Shown here: positions 48,772 to 58,870 of the stretch, in pieces | Numbering within the stretch: position 1 is the first letter of the stretch | Layout of the letters: every line of letters begins with the position of its first letter | Origin: Lacipirellula limnantheis | Lineage (GTDB): Bacteria; Planctomycetota; Planctomycetia; Pirellulales; Lacipirellulaceae | Length of the DNA: 64,000 bases | Direction of reading: 5' to 3' | Assembly (NCBI RefSeq): GCF_007746075.1 | Contig: NZ_CP036339.1 | Coordinates: forward strand, 6,256,028-6,320,027 | Translations under genes and position numbers: made by a program | The notes under the pieces: generated by a model | Seen by the model: the letters and a program-made list of their open reading frames with translations, nothing else | The model's database searches: none | Told to the model about the DNA's origin: nothing

Positions 48772-49782
48772 TTATGGCAACGCGACCGCTTCGCCGCCTT
48801 CGCAACTTCCCAGTGCCCGGTGGACCGCGATGTCGATCTCGTAATTCAGCGAATGAACCGAGCCGTCGCAAAAAACCATGTGGAACCCGGCCGGATGCGA
48901 GCTACCGAAGCGGAAGGTACCATCGACGTTGATCGTATCGGGAATAGGGTTCAGATAGGCGGACAGACAAATGTCGCGGTCATGACCGACCCAATACGAT
49001 TGGTCATCGTAACTGGCTTGGCCATTTTCGTAGTTGTTCGGGTCGAGATTCTTCTCGCCGATTAGATACGTTTGACTGGTACCATCGGGAATTTGATTCA
49101 GTTCGACAGGCGTGCGGAAGTGGATCGCTCCATCGAACTTTCGAATCGTGTATTGGCCACTCTTGTCGACGGCATATTCTTCTCGGTCCCACCGGAAGGT
49201 GGTCATACCGACCGAGATTGTGGCCGGCTCCCCCAGTCCGTCGAGCTTATAAACATTGGGATCGTAGTTCGCGCTCATGCACGCGGCATAGTCGCCGCGG
49301 ACGGCCATCTTCGGAGTGTAAATGTTCTTATAGGTGTCGGACGTGTAGAAGTAGGGATACAGAATAGATTGCCGCCGACTGGGGCAGTTCATCACTGTCA
49401 GCGGCGTTTCAGCCAGCTGGGTCAACGCTTTTCGCTTGTCGACGCCTGTCATGCCCTTGGCGATCGTCGTGATGCCCGCCTGCTCGATATAAGGCAGCAG
49501 GCTATAAACCCAGCTTCCGGGCTGATTCTTGCCGGCGCCTTGATCGGGATCGCCCATCCAATGCCAGCCCCAGCCGCTGGTCGGTAACGCCTTCTGCGAG
49601 CCTTCGTAATTCAGCGACGCCAAGCCCCATTGCTTCAAGTGGTTCTGGCACTGCGAGCGGCGCGCCGCCTCGCGGGCGGCTTGAACGGCCGGCAACAACA
49701 GGGCGACGAGCACGCCGATGATGGCGATGACAACCAACAGTTCAACAAGCGTAAACGCGCGTCGGCGACGAGAATGAATCAC
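48772..49782 (-). CDS. DUF1559 pseudopilin-like protein
   Basis: A 336-residue protein with GTG start (MIHSRRRR). The N-terminus [25 protein letters not shown] is a type IV prepilin methylation motif. The rest is the planctomycete DUF1559 domain, including [32 protein letters not shown] and the C-terminal CDGSVHSLN. Prepilin-like export and anchoring are predicted. These genes are hugely amplified in planctomycetes and their role is unknown. CATAAT on the minus strand near 49856 could be its -10. Confidence 0.93.
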   Translation of the reverse strand: MIHSRRRRAFTLVELLVVIAIIGVLVALLLPAVQAAREAARRSQCQNHLKQWGLASLNYEGSQKALPTSGWGWHWMGDPDQGAGKNQPGSWVYSLLPYIEQAGITTIAKGMTGVDKRKALTQLAETPLTVMNCPSRRQSILYPYFYTSDTYKNIYTPKMAVRGDYAACMSANYDPNVYKLDGLGEPATISVGMTTFRWDREEYAVDKSGQYTIRKFDGAIHFRTPVELNQIPDGTSQTYLIGEKNLDPNNYENGQASYDDQSYWVGHDRDICLSAYLNPIPDTINVDGTFRFGSSHPAGFHMVFCDGSVHSLNYEIDIAVHRALGSCEGGEAVALP

Positions 49783-50193
49783 GGAAGGGACCTCGATCGA
49801 TCAGAATGATGCAGCAGAGAAGCGGCTGGAGCCTGTCCAGCGGTCAACTTGTGTATTATGGCGTCCGCCTCCGAACGCGGACATACCGCGACCCGCATTC
49901 TCTCAAAAATTTCTTGCGCCGATCGAAGTCGCTATCGGAGAATCGGAGCAACTCGACGCCACCGGCCAACTCACTGGCGTCGACGCGGTGGCCGAGCGAA
50001 GGCCGGACCACTGTCGACGACCGTTCGCTTATTGGCGCGACGCGGGGCGGCGGCAAACGCAAATTGCCTGCGCCGCGACCGCTAAAATCTGCTGGCTGGC
50101 GACGGTAACTGTTCCTAAACTGGAACCCTGCTCACTGGTTTGAGGCCGCCGACTGCGCCTCCTCCGCGGCTGTTCCTTCACCGACTCGGCGCC
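49783..50193. other. Gap without a recognised gene
   Basis: A divergent intergenic region of 411 bases between the DUF1559 gene and the PLP enzyme gene. CATAAT at about 49856-49861 on the minus strand fits a -10 of the DUF1559 gene. I see no conserved small frame or RNA motif. Confidence 0.4.
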
Positions 50194-51582
50194 ATGGCCC
50201 CAACTCCTCCGGGATCCGTCCACCAACTCGACCCGGCAACGCAGCGTTCCGAGGGAGACATCAACCGTTCCGACCGGCGCGCCGATTGGCAGGCCGCTGC
50301 CCTGGACGACGCCACTCGACAACTGCTGGCCGAGGACTCGCGGTACTTCCTCCACCAGTCGCTTTCGACGCCCTGTCTCAACGCGCTGGAGAGCTGCGAG
50401 GGAATCTATGTCACCGACGTCCAAGGTCGGCGGTACATGGATTTCCATGGCAATAACGTTCACCAGGTGGGGTTTGCTCACCCCGAGGTGGTCGCGGCGA
50501 TCCGCCGGCAGCTCGACGAGCTTTCCTTCTGCACCCGCCGCTACACGAACCAGGTGGCGATCGATCTGGCCCGCAAGCTGACCGAGATCGCCCCGGGTAA
50601 TCTCAACAAGGTCCTCTTTTGCCCGGGCGGGACCGAGGCGATCGGCATCGCGCTGAAGCTCGCCCGCTTGGCCACGGGTCGGCACAAGACGATCAGCATG
50701 TGGGACTCGTTCCACGGCGCCTCGCTCGATGCCATTTCGATCGGCGGCGAAGCGATTTTTCGCGCCGGCATCGGGCCGTTGCTACCAGGGTGCGAGCACG
50801 TGCCGCCGCCGGATGAGTACCGCTGCCTGTGGGATTGCGGCAGTCGCGGCGGCTGCGATCTGAAATGCTCCAACTACGTCGAGTATGTGCTGGAGAAGGA
50901 GACCGACGTCGCGGCGGTGATCGCCGAGCCCTGCCGCGCCACGCCCTACATTCCCAAGCCGGAATACTGGCAACGGATTCGCAAGGCCTGCGATCGTCAC
51001 GGGGCGCTGCTAATCTTCGATGAAATCTGGCAGGGCTTGGGCCGCACCGGACGTTGGTTTTCGTGCGAGAACTTCGGCGTCGTGCCCGATATTCTCGTCA
51101 CGGGCAAAGGACTTGGCGGCGGGATCATGCCGCTGGCGGCGCTGCTGGCCAATGACAAGCTCGACGTCGCAGGCGACCGCGCGCTGGGGCACTACACGCA
51201 CGAGAAGAGTCCCGTCTCGTGCGCGGCCGCGCTGGCGACCATCGAAGTGATCGAACGCGAGGGGTTGCTCGCGCATGCCGCGACGCTTGGCGAATACGCT
51301 CTCCAGCGCCTGCGCGAGCTGGCCCAACGACACGAGTTGATCGGCGACGTCCGCGGCCTGGGCCTCACGCTCGGCGTCGAGTTGGTGAAGAATCGCCAGA
51401 CTCGCGAGCGCGCCACCGACGAGGCCGAACAAGTGATGTACCGGGCGCTCGACAAAGGGCTGAGCTTCAAGCTGACGATGGGCAATATCCTGCTGCTGAC
51501 GCCGCCGCTGATCATCACCCGAGAGCAACTCGACTTCGCGATTGACGTGATTGATCGTTGCTTGCTCGAAGTGGCGGGGTGA
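50194..51582 (+). CDS. Class-III PLP enzyme, possibly (R)-1-hydroxy-2-aminoethylphosphonate ammonia-lyase
   Basis: A 462-residue protein from ATG 50194. Fold type I motifs: CPGGTEAIGIALKLAR, WDSFHGASLDAISIGGE, IFDEIWQGLGRTG and VTGKGLGGG, with the PLP lysine. The segments MDFHGNNVHQVGFAHPEVVA and ISMWDSFHGASLDAISIGGE fit what I recall of PbfA-type enzymes, which convert hydroxy-aminoethylphosphonate to phosphonoacetaldehyde. No phosphonate gene is adjacent, so this assignment is tentative. A Cys-rich insert (CLWDCGSRGGCDLKC) is notable. Confidence 0.7.
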   Translation: MAPTPPGSVHQLDPATQRSEGDINRSDRRADWQAAALDDATRQLLAEDSRYFLHQSLSTPCLNALESCEGIYVTDVQGRRYMDFHGNNVHQVGFAHPEVVAAIRRQLDELSFCTRRYTNQVAIDLARKLTEIAPGNLNKVLFCPGGTEAIGIALKLARLATGRHKTISMWDSFHGASLDAISIGGEAIFRAGIGPLLPGCEHVPPPDEYRCLWDCGSRGGCDLKCSNYVEYVLEKETDVAAVIAEPCRATPYIPKPEYWQRIRKACDRHGALLIFDEIWQGLGRTGRWFSCENFGVVPDILVTGKGLGGGIMPLAALLANDKLDVAGDRALGHYTHEKSPVSCAAALATIEVIEREGLLAHAATLGEYALQRLRELAQRHELIGDVRGLGLTLGVELVKNRQTRERATDEAEQVMYRALDKGLSFKLTMGNILLLTPPLIITREQLDFAIDVIDRCLLEVAG

Positions 51583-51834
51583 GCTGACGGGAACCTGATT
51601 GTCTCCGGCTCCCTCCTCCTTGTGGGAAGGGCTGGGGAGGGGGCGGAGTCCTGATACATGGCTTCAATCACGCCGCCCTAACCCGCCAGGGGGAGGGAGC
51701 CAGCAAGCGTTGGCACCATTTCATTTGGTGCATCGCCTCTTCAGCCTGTTCGCGAAATCTTTGCCGACATTCGCGGGTCTCGCCCCGCCAACCGAGACCC
51801 TTGGTTAACCTAGAGGAAACCAGAGGCCGCGACG

Positions 51835-54459
51835 CTGCACACGCTTCAACCACTCTCGATCGTTCTGTGCGTCGCTTTCACGGCGGCGACGTCGAGCGCT
51901 CGCGCTCACGCCGGCGAGCTTACGCCGCCAGTCGATTTCACGCGCGACGTATTGCCGATTCTCGCCCGCGCCTGCTTCGATTGCCACGGCCCCGACGCCC
52001 AGGAGAGCGACCTGCGACTCGATGTGCGGCAGGTCGCTTTTGCGGGCGGCGAACTCTTCGGCCCGGCGATCGTTCCGGGCAATGCGGCCGGCAGCCCGCT
52101 AGTCCAGTTCATCTCGGGCGCCGGCGTACTCGAGATGCCGCCCAGCGGCGCGCAACTCACCCCGGATGAGGTTGCCGTGATCAGCCGCTGGATCGACGCC
52201 GGCGCAGACTGGCCCGGCCCCGCCGATCAGCCGGCAGCGGCGCCGCTCCGCTCGGACCATTGGTCGCTCCAGCCGCTGGCGTCGATCGAGCCGCCGCCCT
52301 CAAAATCCCTCTGGATCGCCAACGGCGTCGACGCCTTCATCCTGGCGAAGCTCCACGACGCGGGCCTCACGCCATCGCCGCCGGCCGATCGCCGCACGCT
52401 CATTCGGCGGCTTTACTTCGATCTGCTCGGGCTCCCGCCAACGCCGGAAGAAACCGCCGCCTTCGTCGCCGACAATCGGCCGCACGCCTATTCCGAACTC
52501 GTCGAGCGGGTCCTCGCGTCGCCGCGCTACGGCGAGCGTTGGGCGCAGCACTGGCTCGACGTGGCCCGCTTCGCCGAAACCAACGGCTTCGAAATGAATC
52601 AGCCTCGTCCCAACGCCTGGCCCTATCGCGATTACGTCATCGCCGCACTGAACGACGACAAGCCGTACGACCAGTTCATCGTCGAGCAACTCGCCGGCGA
52701 CGCGCTCGGCGAGACGGTGGCGACCGGTTTTCTCGTGGCCGGGCCGTGGGACCAGGTAAAGAGTCCCGACGTCGGGCTCACCCTGATGCAGCGCCAGGAC
52801 GAGCTCGCGGACATGACCAACACGACGGCGACCGCGATGCTCGGCCTGACCGTCGGCTGCGCGCGGTGCCACAATCACAAGTTCGACCCCATCCTGCAGA
52901 AGGATTTCTACGCGCTCGAAGCGGTGTTCGCCGGCGTCAATCACGGCGAGACGCCCTGGATCAAACCTGCTCGCGGAGCCGCGGACGATGGACGCCGCCC
53001 CGCGGTGAGCCCGTTGCAGAATGAAGACCGCTTCGCACCAGTGGCCGCGCGGGCCGTGCGCTTCACCGTCGCCGCGACGAACAGCGGCAGCGAACCCTGT
53101 CTCGACGAGCTCGAAGTCTGGAGCGCTGCGAGCGACGTCGCCGATGCGATCAACGTCGCTCTCGCCGAGCGAGGCGGACGCCCGAGCTCCTCCGGCAACT
53201 ACCCTGATCAATCGAAGCATCGGCTCGCGAATCTCAACGACGGCAAGTACGGCAACGACTGGAGTTGGATTGCTGAAACGCACGGCGCGGGTTGGGCGCA
53301 GGTCGACTTTGCCGAGGCGCAAGTGATCGACCGCGTCGTCTGGGGCCGCGACCGGTTGGGGGGCTTCACCGACCGGCTGCCAGTCGACTACGCCATCGAA
53401 GTACTCGACAGCGACAACCATTGGCACGTCGTCGCCACTTCCGCCGCGCGCCGTCGGTACAACGACAGCGGCGCCATGGTCTACGCCGGCACGTTCGCCC
53501 AACCGGCCGAGCCGACGCGCCGGCTCCACCGCGGCGACCCGCTGTCGCCGAAGGAAGCGGTGGCGCCCGACGCTCTCAGCGTGCTGGGGACGCTTGAGCT
53601 GCCGCTCGATGCGCCCGAGCAGCAGCGGCGGCTGGCCCTTGCCCGTTGGATCGCAAGCGGTGAGAATCCCCTGACCGCGCGCGTGATGGTCAACCGCGTC
53701 TGGCAGCATCACTTCGGCGTCGGACTGGTCGACACGCCGAGCGACTTCGGCGCCAACGGCACGCCGCCAACGCACCCCGAGCTGCTCGATTGGCTCGCAC
53801 GCCAGTTCATCGATCACGGCTGGTCGCTCAAGGAGCTGCACCGTCTCATCGCGTCGTCCAGCGCCTACCGGCAAGCGAACGCGCCGCGCGACGAGTGCCT
53901 CGCCGTCGACGCCGCGTCGCGCTTGCTGTGGCGCTACCCGCCGCGCCGGCTCGAATCCGAAGCGATTCACGACGCCGTGCTGCAGATCGCCGGCACGCTC
54001 GACCTCACCATGGGAGGACCGGGCTGGAGTCCGTTCGAGCCGAACGACAACTATGTGCGGGTCTACGAACCGAAAACCGAGTTCGGTCCAGCCGAGTGGC
54101 GCCGCATGATCTACATGAACCGCGTGCGAATGCGGCCCGACGCGATCTTTGGCGCGTTCGACGCCCCTGACGGCGGGCAGGTCTGCCCGAAGCGCGGCGC
54201 GTCGATCACCGCGATCCAAGCGCTGAATCTGTTCAATAGTCGGTTCATGATCGATCAGGCGGCGCACTTCGCTGCGCGCTTGCGACAGGAGGCGGGCGAC
54301 GAGCGTCTCGCGCAGGTCGACCGCGCGTTTCAGCTCGCGTTCAATCGCGCTCCCGACGCCACGGAGCTCGTCGCCGCCCAGCAACTGATCGCCACGCACG
54401 GCTTGCCAGCCTTCTGCCGCAGCGTGCTGAATGCGAATGAGCTGATGTTTGTTCCCTAA
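51835..54459 (+). CDS. Planctomycete cytochrome-type protein (PSCyt1, DUF1549, F5/8C, DUF1553)
   Basis: About 874 residues. The only signal-peptide start is a CTG (51835-51837) giving HTLQPLSIVLCVAFTAA and a SSARAHA cleavage region; no ATG, GTG or TTG occurs between the upstream TAG and this peptide, and the next candidate (TTG 51952) would remove it. Domains: a cytochrome c-like ARACFDCHG (about 44-50), DUF1549 (about 150-350, with ERWAQHWLDVARFAET and CARCHNHKFDPI), a discoidin-like insert (about 400-560, NDGKYGNDWSW...) and DUF1553 (about 590-870, RVMVNRVWQHHFG). It probably works in the periplasm with the DUF1501 protein, perhaps on polysaccharides. Confidence 0.88.
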   Translation: MHTLQPLSIVLCVAFTAATSSARAHAGELTPPVDFTRDVLPILARACFDCHGPDAQESDLRLDVRQVAFAGGELFGPAIVPGNAAGSPLVQFISGAGVLEMPPSGAQLTPDEVAVISRWIDAGADWPGPADQPAAAPLRSDHWSLQPLASIEPPPSKSLWIANGVDAFILAKLHDAGLTPSPPADRRTLIRRLYFDLLGLPPTPEETAAFVADNRPHAYSELVERVLASPRYGERWAQHWLDVARFAETNGFEMNQPRPNAWPYRDYVIAALNDDKPYDQFIVEQLAGDALGETVATGFLVAGPWDQVKSPDVGLTLMQRQDELADMTNTTATAMLGLTVGCARCHNHKFDPILQKDFYALEAVFAGVNHGETPWIKPARGAADDGRRPAVSPLQNEDRFAPVAARAVRFTVAATNSGSEPCLDELEVWSAASDVADAINVALAERGGRPSSSGNYPDQSKHRLANLNDGKYGNDWSWIAETHGAGWAQVDFAEAQVIDRVVWGRDRLGGFTDRLPVDYAIEVLDSDNHWHVVATSAARRRYNDSGAMVYAGTFAQPAEPTRRLHRGDPLSPKEAVAPDALSVLGTLELPLDAPEQQRRLALARWIASGENPLTARVMVNRVWQHHFGVGLVDTPSDFGANGTPPTHPELLDWLARQFIDHGWSLKELHRLIASSSAYRQANAPRDECLAVDAASRLLWRYPPRRLESEAIHDAVLQIAGTLDLTMGGPGWSPFEPNDNYVRVYEPKTEFGPAEWRRMIYMNRVRMRPDAIFGAFDAPDGGQVCPKRGASITAIQALNLFNSRFMIDQAAHFAARLRQEAGDERLAQVDRAFQLAFNRAPDATELVAAQQLIATHGLPAFCRSVLNANELMFVP

Positions 54460-54473
54460 AATCCAAAGCCGCA

Positions 54474-54660
54474 GAGTTTAGCCACGAAACACGCGAAAAC
54501 GACGAACAGGAAGGAAAGGGATGAAACCGCAGATAAACGCCGATGAACGCGGATAAGATCAAGAAAGAAATTGATTCGCGTTCATCTGCGTCCATCGGCG
54601 GTTCTATCTCTGTTTTTGTTTTCGTAATTTTCGTGGGTTTCGCGGTGAAGAGATCCCCGC
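54474..54660. repeat. Nested inverted-repeat element (family D)
   Basis: Outer arms (CACGAAACACGCGAAAACGA; ATTTTCGTGGGTTTCGCGG) enclose inner arms (GAAACCGCAGATAAACGCC; GCGTCCATCGGCGGTTC). It separates two genes that are normally tightly linked. Confidence 0.75.
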
Positions 54661-54676
54661 ATTCGAACCCTAAGTA

Positions 54677-56176
54677 ATGCCAGCCCCCCTCTCACGTTCC
54701 GGACTCGACCTGCTTAGCCGGCGGCAGTTTCTCGGCCACACGGGGATCGGCTTGGGCGGGATCGCGCTCGCCCATCTGCTCCACGCCGATGGCAAGCTCG
54801 CTCATGCCGACGGTTCGTCGTTGCCCGCGGGCCCAATTCGCCCGGCGATCGACCCGCTCCGCCCGCATGCGCCGCGCGCTCCCCACTTCGCGCCGCGGGC
54901 GAAGAACGTCCTGATGATTTACTGCTCTGGCGCTATCAGCCAGCTCGACACGTTCGACTACAAGCCCGAGCTCGTCCGCCGCGACGGCCAGCCGATGCCG
55001 GGGGCCGATCAGTTGGTGACGTTCCAAGGCGAAAACGGCAATCTCGCGCGGCCGCGCTACAAGTTCCGCCCCCGCGGCGAGTGCGGCAAGATGACCAGCG
55101 ACCTCTTGCCGCGCATCGGCGAGTTGGCCGACGACCTCTGCTTCATCCATTCCCTCACCAGCAAGACGAACACGCACGGCCCGGGCGAAAACTTCATGGC
55201 CACCGGGTACACGCTCGATGGCTTTCCCAGCATGGGCGCGTGGGTGAACTACGCCCTCGGTTCCGAGAACGAGCAGCTGCCGGCGTTCGTCGCCATCCCC
55301 GACCCGCGCGGCGTGCCGCAGTCGGGCAGCAACCACTGGGCGCCCGGATTTCTGCCGGCCGTCTTCCAAGGCACGGCGTTCAACGCGAGCCGGCCTGTCC
55401 GCTTCCTCGACGCGCCTGTCGGCGTATCGCTGCAAAGCGACGCCGCGTCGCGCGACTTCCTCAAGCTGCTCAACGATCGCCATCTCGAACACTTCCCCGG
55501 CGACACGCAACTGGCGGCGCGAATCGCCAGCTACGAACTAGCGGCGAAGCTGCAACGTTCGCTGCCCGACGCGGCCAACATCGACGCCGAAGCGGCGCAC
55601 ACGCTCAAGAGCTACGGCGCCAACGACCCCGACCCGGTGAAGGCGGGCTTCGCGCGCAACTGCATCCTGGCTCGCCGGTTGGTCGAGCGCGGCGTCCGCT
55701 TTGTTCAGCTCTTCAACGGCGCTTACGCAATGGGCGAAGGGGTCGGCAATTGGGACGGGCACAAGCATATCGACCAGCAATACGCCGTCCACGGGCCGAT
55801 CCTCGACCAGCCGGCCGCAGCGCTCGTCGCCGACCTCAAGCAACGAGGCCTGTTAGCCGACACGCTGGTGGTTTTTTGCACCGAGTTCGGCCGGATGCCG
55901 ACGTTCCAAAAGGGGGCGTCAGGTCGCGACCATAACCCGAAGGGCTTCACCGCCTGGCTCGCCGGCGCCGGCGTCCGGGCGCCGTTCAGCTATGGCGCCA
56001 CCGACGAATTCGGCTATCAAGCGGTCGAGAACGTCGCAACCGTCTACGATTTCCACGCGACGATTCTGCATTTGCTCGGGCTCGACCACACGCGACTGAG
56101 CTTCTACCACAACGGCATCGAACGCCGGCTGACCGACGTGCATGGCGAAGTGATTCATGCGATGGTGAAGGCGTGA
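54677..56176 (+). CDS. DUF1501 exported protein
   Basis: A 499-residue protein. The N-terminus [22 protein letters not shown] is a Tat-type signal peptide. The sulfatase-like DUF1501 fold shows [62 protein letters not shown] and a late HNG. DUF1501 proteins almost always stand behind DUF1549/DUF1553 proteins and are thought to act with them, perhaps in sulfated polysaccharide use. The pair is split here by a repeat of about 190 bp. Confidence 0.92.
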   Translation: MPAPLSRSGLDLLSRRQFLGHTGIGLGGIALAHLLHADGKLAHADGSSLPAGPIRPAIDPLRPHAPRAPHFAPRAKNVLMIYCSGAISQLDTFDYKPELVRRDGQPMPGADQLVTFQGENGNLARPRYKFRPRGECGKMTSDLLPRIGELADDLCFIHSLTSKTNTHGPGENFMATGYTLDGFPSMGAWVNYALGSENEQLPAFVAIPDPRGVPQSGSNHWAPGFLPAVFQGTAFNASRPVRFLDAPVGVSLQSDAASRDFLKLLNDRHLEHFPGDTQLAARIASYELAAKLQRSLPDAANIDAEAAHTLKSYGANDPDPVKAGFARNCILARRLVERGVRFVQLFNGAYAMGEGVGNWDGHKHIDQQYAVHGPILDQPAAALVADLKQRGLLADTLVVFCTEFGRMPTFQKGASGRDHNPKGFTAWLAGAGVRAPFSYGATDEFGYQAVENVATVYDFHATILHLLGLDHTRLSFYHNGIERRLTDVHGEVIHAMVKA

Positions 56177-56261
56177 GCCACACTGGCAGCCCCTGGCTCC
56201 GCCAGGGGGTCGGCCGCCATTGCGGTAATCGTCGTCGCTCGTAAGGCTACCCCCTGGCGGA

Positions 56262-57220
56262 CAACATAATGCAATAGCTAGCACGCGTCGCTAGCGGTAA
56301 AAAGGCCCGCGTTCCAGGCTGTTCCTAGAGACCTGACACGTTTCTAGGAGGTGAGCCATGGAACGCGAACTCTGGAGCGTACTATACCGTTTGACTCGGC
56401 GGTTATGCAGCGATCGTTCGGGACACGTCTATTCGGTCAGTTGGATCGTCGGCGTCTATCTCTGGGCGGTGATCCACGATCGACCGGTGAGTTGGGCGTG
56501 TCGGCCGGAGAATTGGCCGTCGTCATGGCAGGTGCGGCTGCCGAGCCAATCGACGGCGAGCCGTCGTCTCCGCACGGCGGCGGCCGTGGAACTGATCGAG
56601 CGGTTGAGGAAGCGTTGCTGGCAGGGCCCGCACCCGCCGGAGGTGAGCTTCCTCGACGGTAAGCCGTTGCCGGTAGGAGGCTTCAGCAAGGATCCCGACG
56701 CCACGCGCGGGCATGGCGTCGGCGGCCCGGCCCGCGGCTACAAGCTGCACGCCGTCTGGACGATCGATGCGCTCGTGGCGTGCGAAATCCAGCCGCTCAA
56801 CGTGAGCGAACAGACGGTCGCCCGGCGACTCTTGCCGCAAGTCGGCGGAGGCTGCGTCCTGGCCGACGGCAACTACGACAGCAACCCGCTGCACGAGATC
56901 GCCGCACGGTCGGGCGTGACGTTGATCGCTCCGCAGCGTCGCGCGGGACGAGCGCTGGGCCACCGCCGCCACAGCATCGGCCGCTTGCAGTCGATCGAAC
57001 TGCTGACGACCGCCGATGGCCAAGCACTCTTCAAGCAGCGGACGTACATCGAGCAACGCTTCGCTCAACTCACCAATTTCGGCGGCGGGCTCGGACCACT
57101 CCCCAACTGGGTGAGGCGACTGCCGCGCGTCACCCTCTGGGTGAACGCCAAACTCTGCATCCAGGCCGCTAGAAACCACTTGCGACGAGGAAACGATCTG
57201 ATGGCGTTTGCATAATGTTG
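56262..57220 (+). mobile_element. Complete IS5-like insertion sequence, 959 bp
   Basis: Terminal inverted repeats CAACATAATGCAA (56262-56274) and TTGCATAATGTTG (57208-57220) match at 12 of 13 positions. They are flanked by the direct repeat CGGA (56258-56261 and 57221-57224), a 4-bp target duplication. One intact transposase gene fills the element, and its stop lies in the right terminal repeat. Confidence 0.92.
56358..57215 (+). CDS. DDE transposase, IS5 family-like
   Basis: A 285-residue protein with AGGAGGT before the ATG. The DDE triad is read as D100 (VSFLDGKPLPVGG), D170 (GCVLADGNYDS) and E232 (RTYIEQRFAQLTN). The N-terminal 70 residues hold a helix-turn-helix-like region, and the closing part is basic. 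The frame is intact, so the element may still be active. TAA 57213-57215 is inside the right inverted repeat. Confidence 0.9.
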   Translation: MERELWSVLYRLTRRLCSDRSGHVYSVSWIVGVYLWAVIHDRPVSWACRPENWPSSWQVRLPSQSTASRRLRTAAAVELIERLRKRCWQGPHPPEVSFLDGKPLPVGGFSKDPDATRGHGVGGPARGYKLHAVWTIDALVACEIQPLNVSEQTVARRLLPQVGGGCVLADGNYDSNPLHEIAARSGVTLIAPQRRAGRALGHRRHSIGRLQSIELLTTADGQALFKQRTYIEQRFAQLTNFGGGLGPLPNWVRRLPRVTLWVNAKLCIQAARNHLRRGNDLMAFA

Positions 57221-57322
57221 CGGAGCCAGGGGCTGTAAGCGCGCCGCGGTTTCGCGAACTTCGCGATAAGCTAAACTTCCCGATACCGCCGCCGACTCAT
57301 TTCGTCCATTCGGGAAACAGCC

Positions 57323-58870
57323 ATGCCCCTCGCCGGTCCGCCTCTCACGATCGAAGTCGAACTCTCCCGCCTGTTGGAAAAGGGTCTCGCCGCCACGCCC
57401 GATGCGCCGGCGCTTGTCTCGATCGACGCTCAGTTCACGTGGCGCGAACTCGACGTCGCGTCGACGCGTCTGGCCCGCCACTACCTGGCGCTCGGCCTCA
57501 AACCGGGCGATCGCATTGCGACGCTCATGCCAAACTGCGCGCAATTGGTGATTCACAACATCGCCTGCATGAAGGCGGGCTTCGCGTCGACGCCGCTCAA
57601 CTACCGCTACCAGGCCCCGGAGATTGATCACGCCCTCGAAGTGAGCGGGGCGTCGGTCCTGCTGCACCACGCCGAACGAGACGCCGACCTGGCGCTCAGT
57701 AAGTTCGCCGCTAAGCTCCCGCTGGGCCGCATTTCCTTCGGCGCGGCCGACGGTCGCACTCCGAGCTACGAACAGTTCATGCAGACCGAGCCGCCGACGA
57801 GGGAGTTCACACGGCCCACGCCCGAGACGGTGGCATTCATCTTTTTCACTTCCGGCAGCACCGGCAAACCGAAGGGGGTGACTCACAGCCATCGGTCGTT
57901 CGGTTCGATCGTCGCCGGTACGATCGCTGGATTTGAACTCAACGACGCCGACGTCTTTCTGACGGCAACCTCCTACTCGCACATTGCGGCGACGCATATC
58001 TCGTTCGGGGCGTTGGCGTCAGGAGTGCGCATCGACGTCCCCCACCGGCTCGATGGCGACGAATTACTGCCGCTGCTCGCCGCCACCCGCCCCACGTTTC
58101 TCTGCATGCTGCCGGCCGCGCTCTTCGCACTGGTGCGCGATCATCAGGCCACGCGCGAGCACTTCGGCTCGCTGCGGCTTTGCGTCAGCGGCGGCGACAA
58201 AGTCTCTGGCGAGCTCGAACGCGAGTTCACCGCGATCGCCGGCAAGACGATCGACGAGCTTTACGGCATGACCGAAACCGGCATGTCGACCGTCAATCCC
58301 CCTGACGGCACGAACAAGATCGGTTCGATCGGCAAGCTCGTCCCAGGATACGAGGCCTCGATCCGCGACGCCGCCGGCAACGAGGTTCCCGTCGGCGCCG
58401 AAGGCCGCCTCTGGATTCGCAGCGCCGCCAATATGATCGGCTACTGGAACCGCCCTGACGCCACGGCCGAGACGATCGTCGACGGTTGGCTCGACACCGG
58501 CGACGTCGTCGCGGCCGACGAGGAGGGTTACCTCTGGTTCCGCGGCCGGCAGAAGCAGATCATCGTCCACGACGGCTCGAACATCACGCCGCAAGAGATC
58601 GAAGAGTCGCTGCTCGAGCATCCCGCCGTCGCGTCCGCGGGAGTAATCGGAATCCACAACCTGCTGCATGGCGAAAACGTGCGGGCCTACGTCGAACTGA
58701 AACCGGGCGTCGCGCCTCCGACCGCGGCGGAGTTGATCAAGTTCTCGCGGGCAAGCGTCGGTTACAAGGCGCCCGAGGAGATCGTGTTTCTCGACGCCAT
58801 GCCTCTCAACGCCACGGGGAAAGTCGACCGCGTGGCGCTGAAACGCCTAGCGGCAGCCTCAGCGAGCTAG
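57323..58870 (+). CDS. AMP-dependent acyl-CoA synthetase/ligase
   Basis: A 515-residue protein. It activates a carboxylic acid with ATP, then CoA. Motifs: IFFTSGSTGKPKGVTHS (ATP loop), YGMTETGMSTVNP (adenine site), GWLDTGDVVAADEEGYLWFRGR (hinge) and PLNATGKVDR (catalytic lysine K in TGK). The substrate, possibly a medium or long chain acid, cannot be read. It starts shortly after the IS element and may have lost or gained promoter sequence by the insertion. Confidence 0.9.
   Translation: MPLAGPPLTIEVELSRLLEKGLAATPDAPALVSIDAQFTWRELDVASTRLARHYLALGLKPGDRIATLMPNCAQLVIHNIACMKAGFASTPLNYRYQAPEIDHALEVSGASVLLHHAERDADLALSKFAAKLPLGRISFGAADGRTPSYEQFMQTEPPTREFTRPTPETVAFIFFTSGSTGKPKGVTHSHRSFGSIVAGTIAGFELNDADVFLTATSYSHIAATHISFGALASGVRIDVPHRLDGDELLPLLAATRPTFLCMLPAALFALVRDHQATREHFGSLRLCVSGGDKVSGELEREFTAIAGKTIDELYGMTETGMSTVNPPDGTNKIGSIGKLVPGYEASIRDAAGNEVPVGAEGRLWIRSAANMIGYWNRPDATAETIVDGWLDTGDVVAADEEGYLWFRGRQKQIIVHDGSNITPQEIEESLLEHPAVASAGVIGIHNLLHGENVRAYVELKPGVAPPTAAELIKFSRASVGYKAPEEIVFLDAMPLNATGKVDRVALKRLAAASAS

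Larger units (their letters stand above)
56187..57236. repeat. REP-like element (family A), right arm split by an IS
   Basis: The left arm CAGCCCCTGGCTCCGCCAGG is at 56187-56206. The right arm is in two parts, TACCCCCTGGCGGA ending 56261 and CGGAGCCAGGGGCTG from 57221. Removing 56262-57220 and one CGGA restores a perfect arm. Confidence 0.85.
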
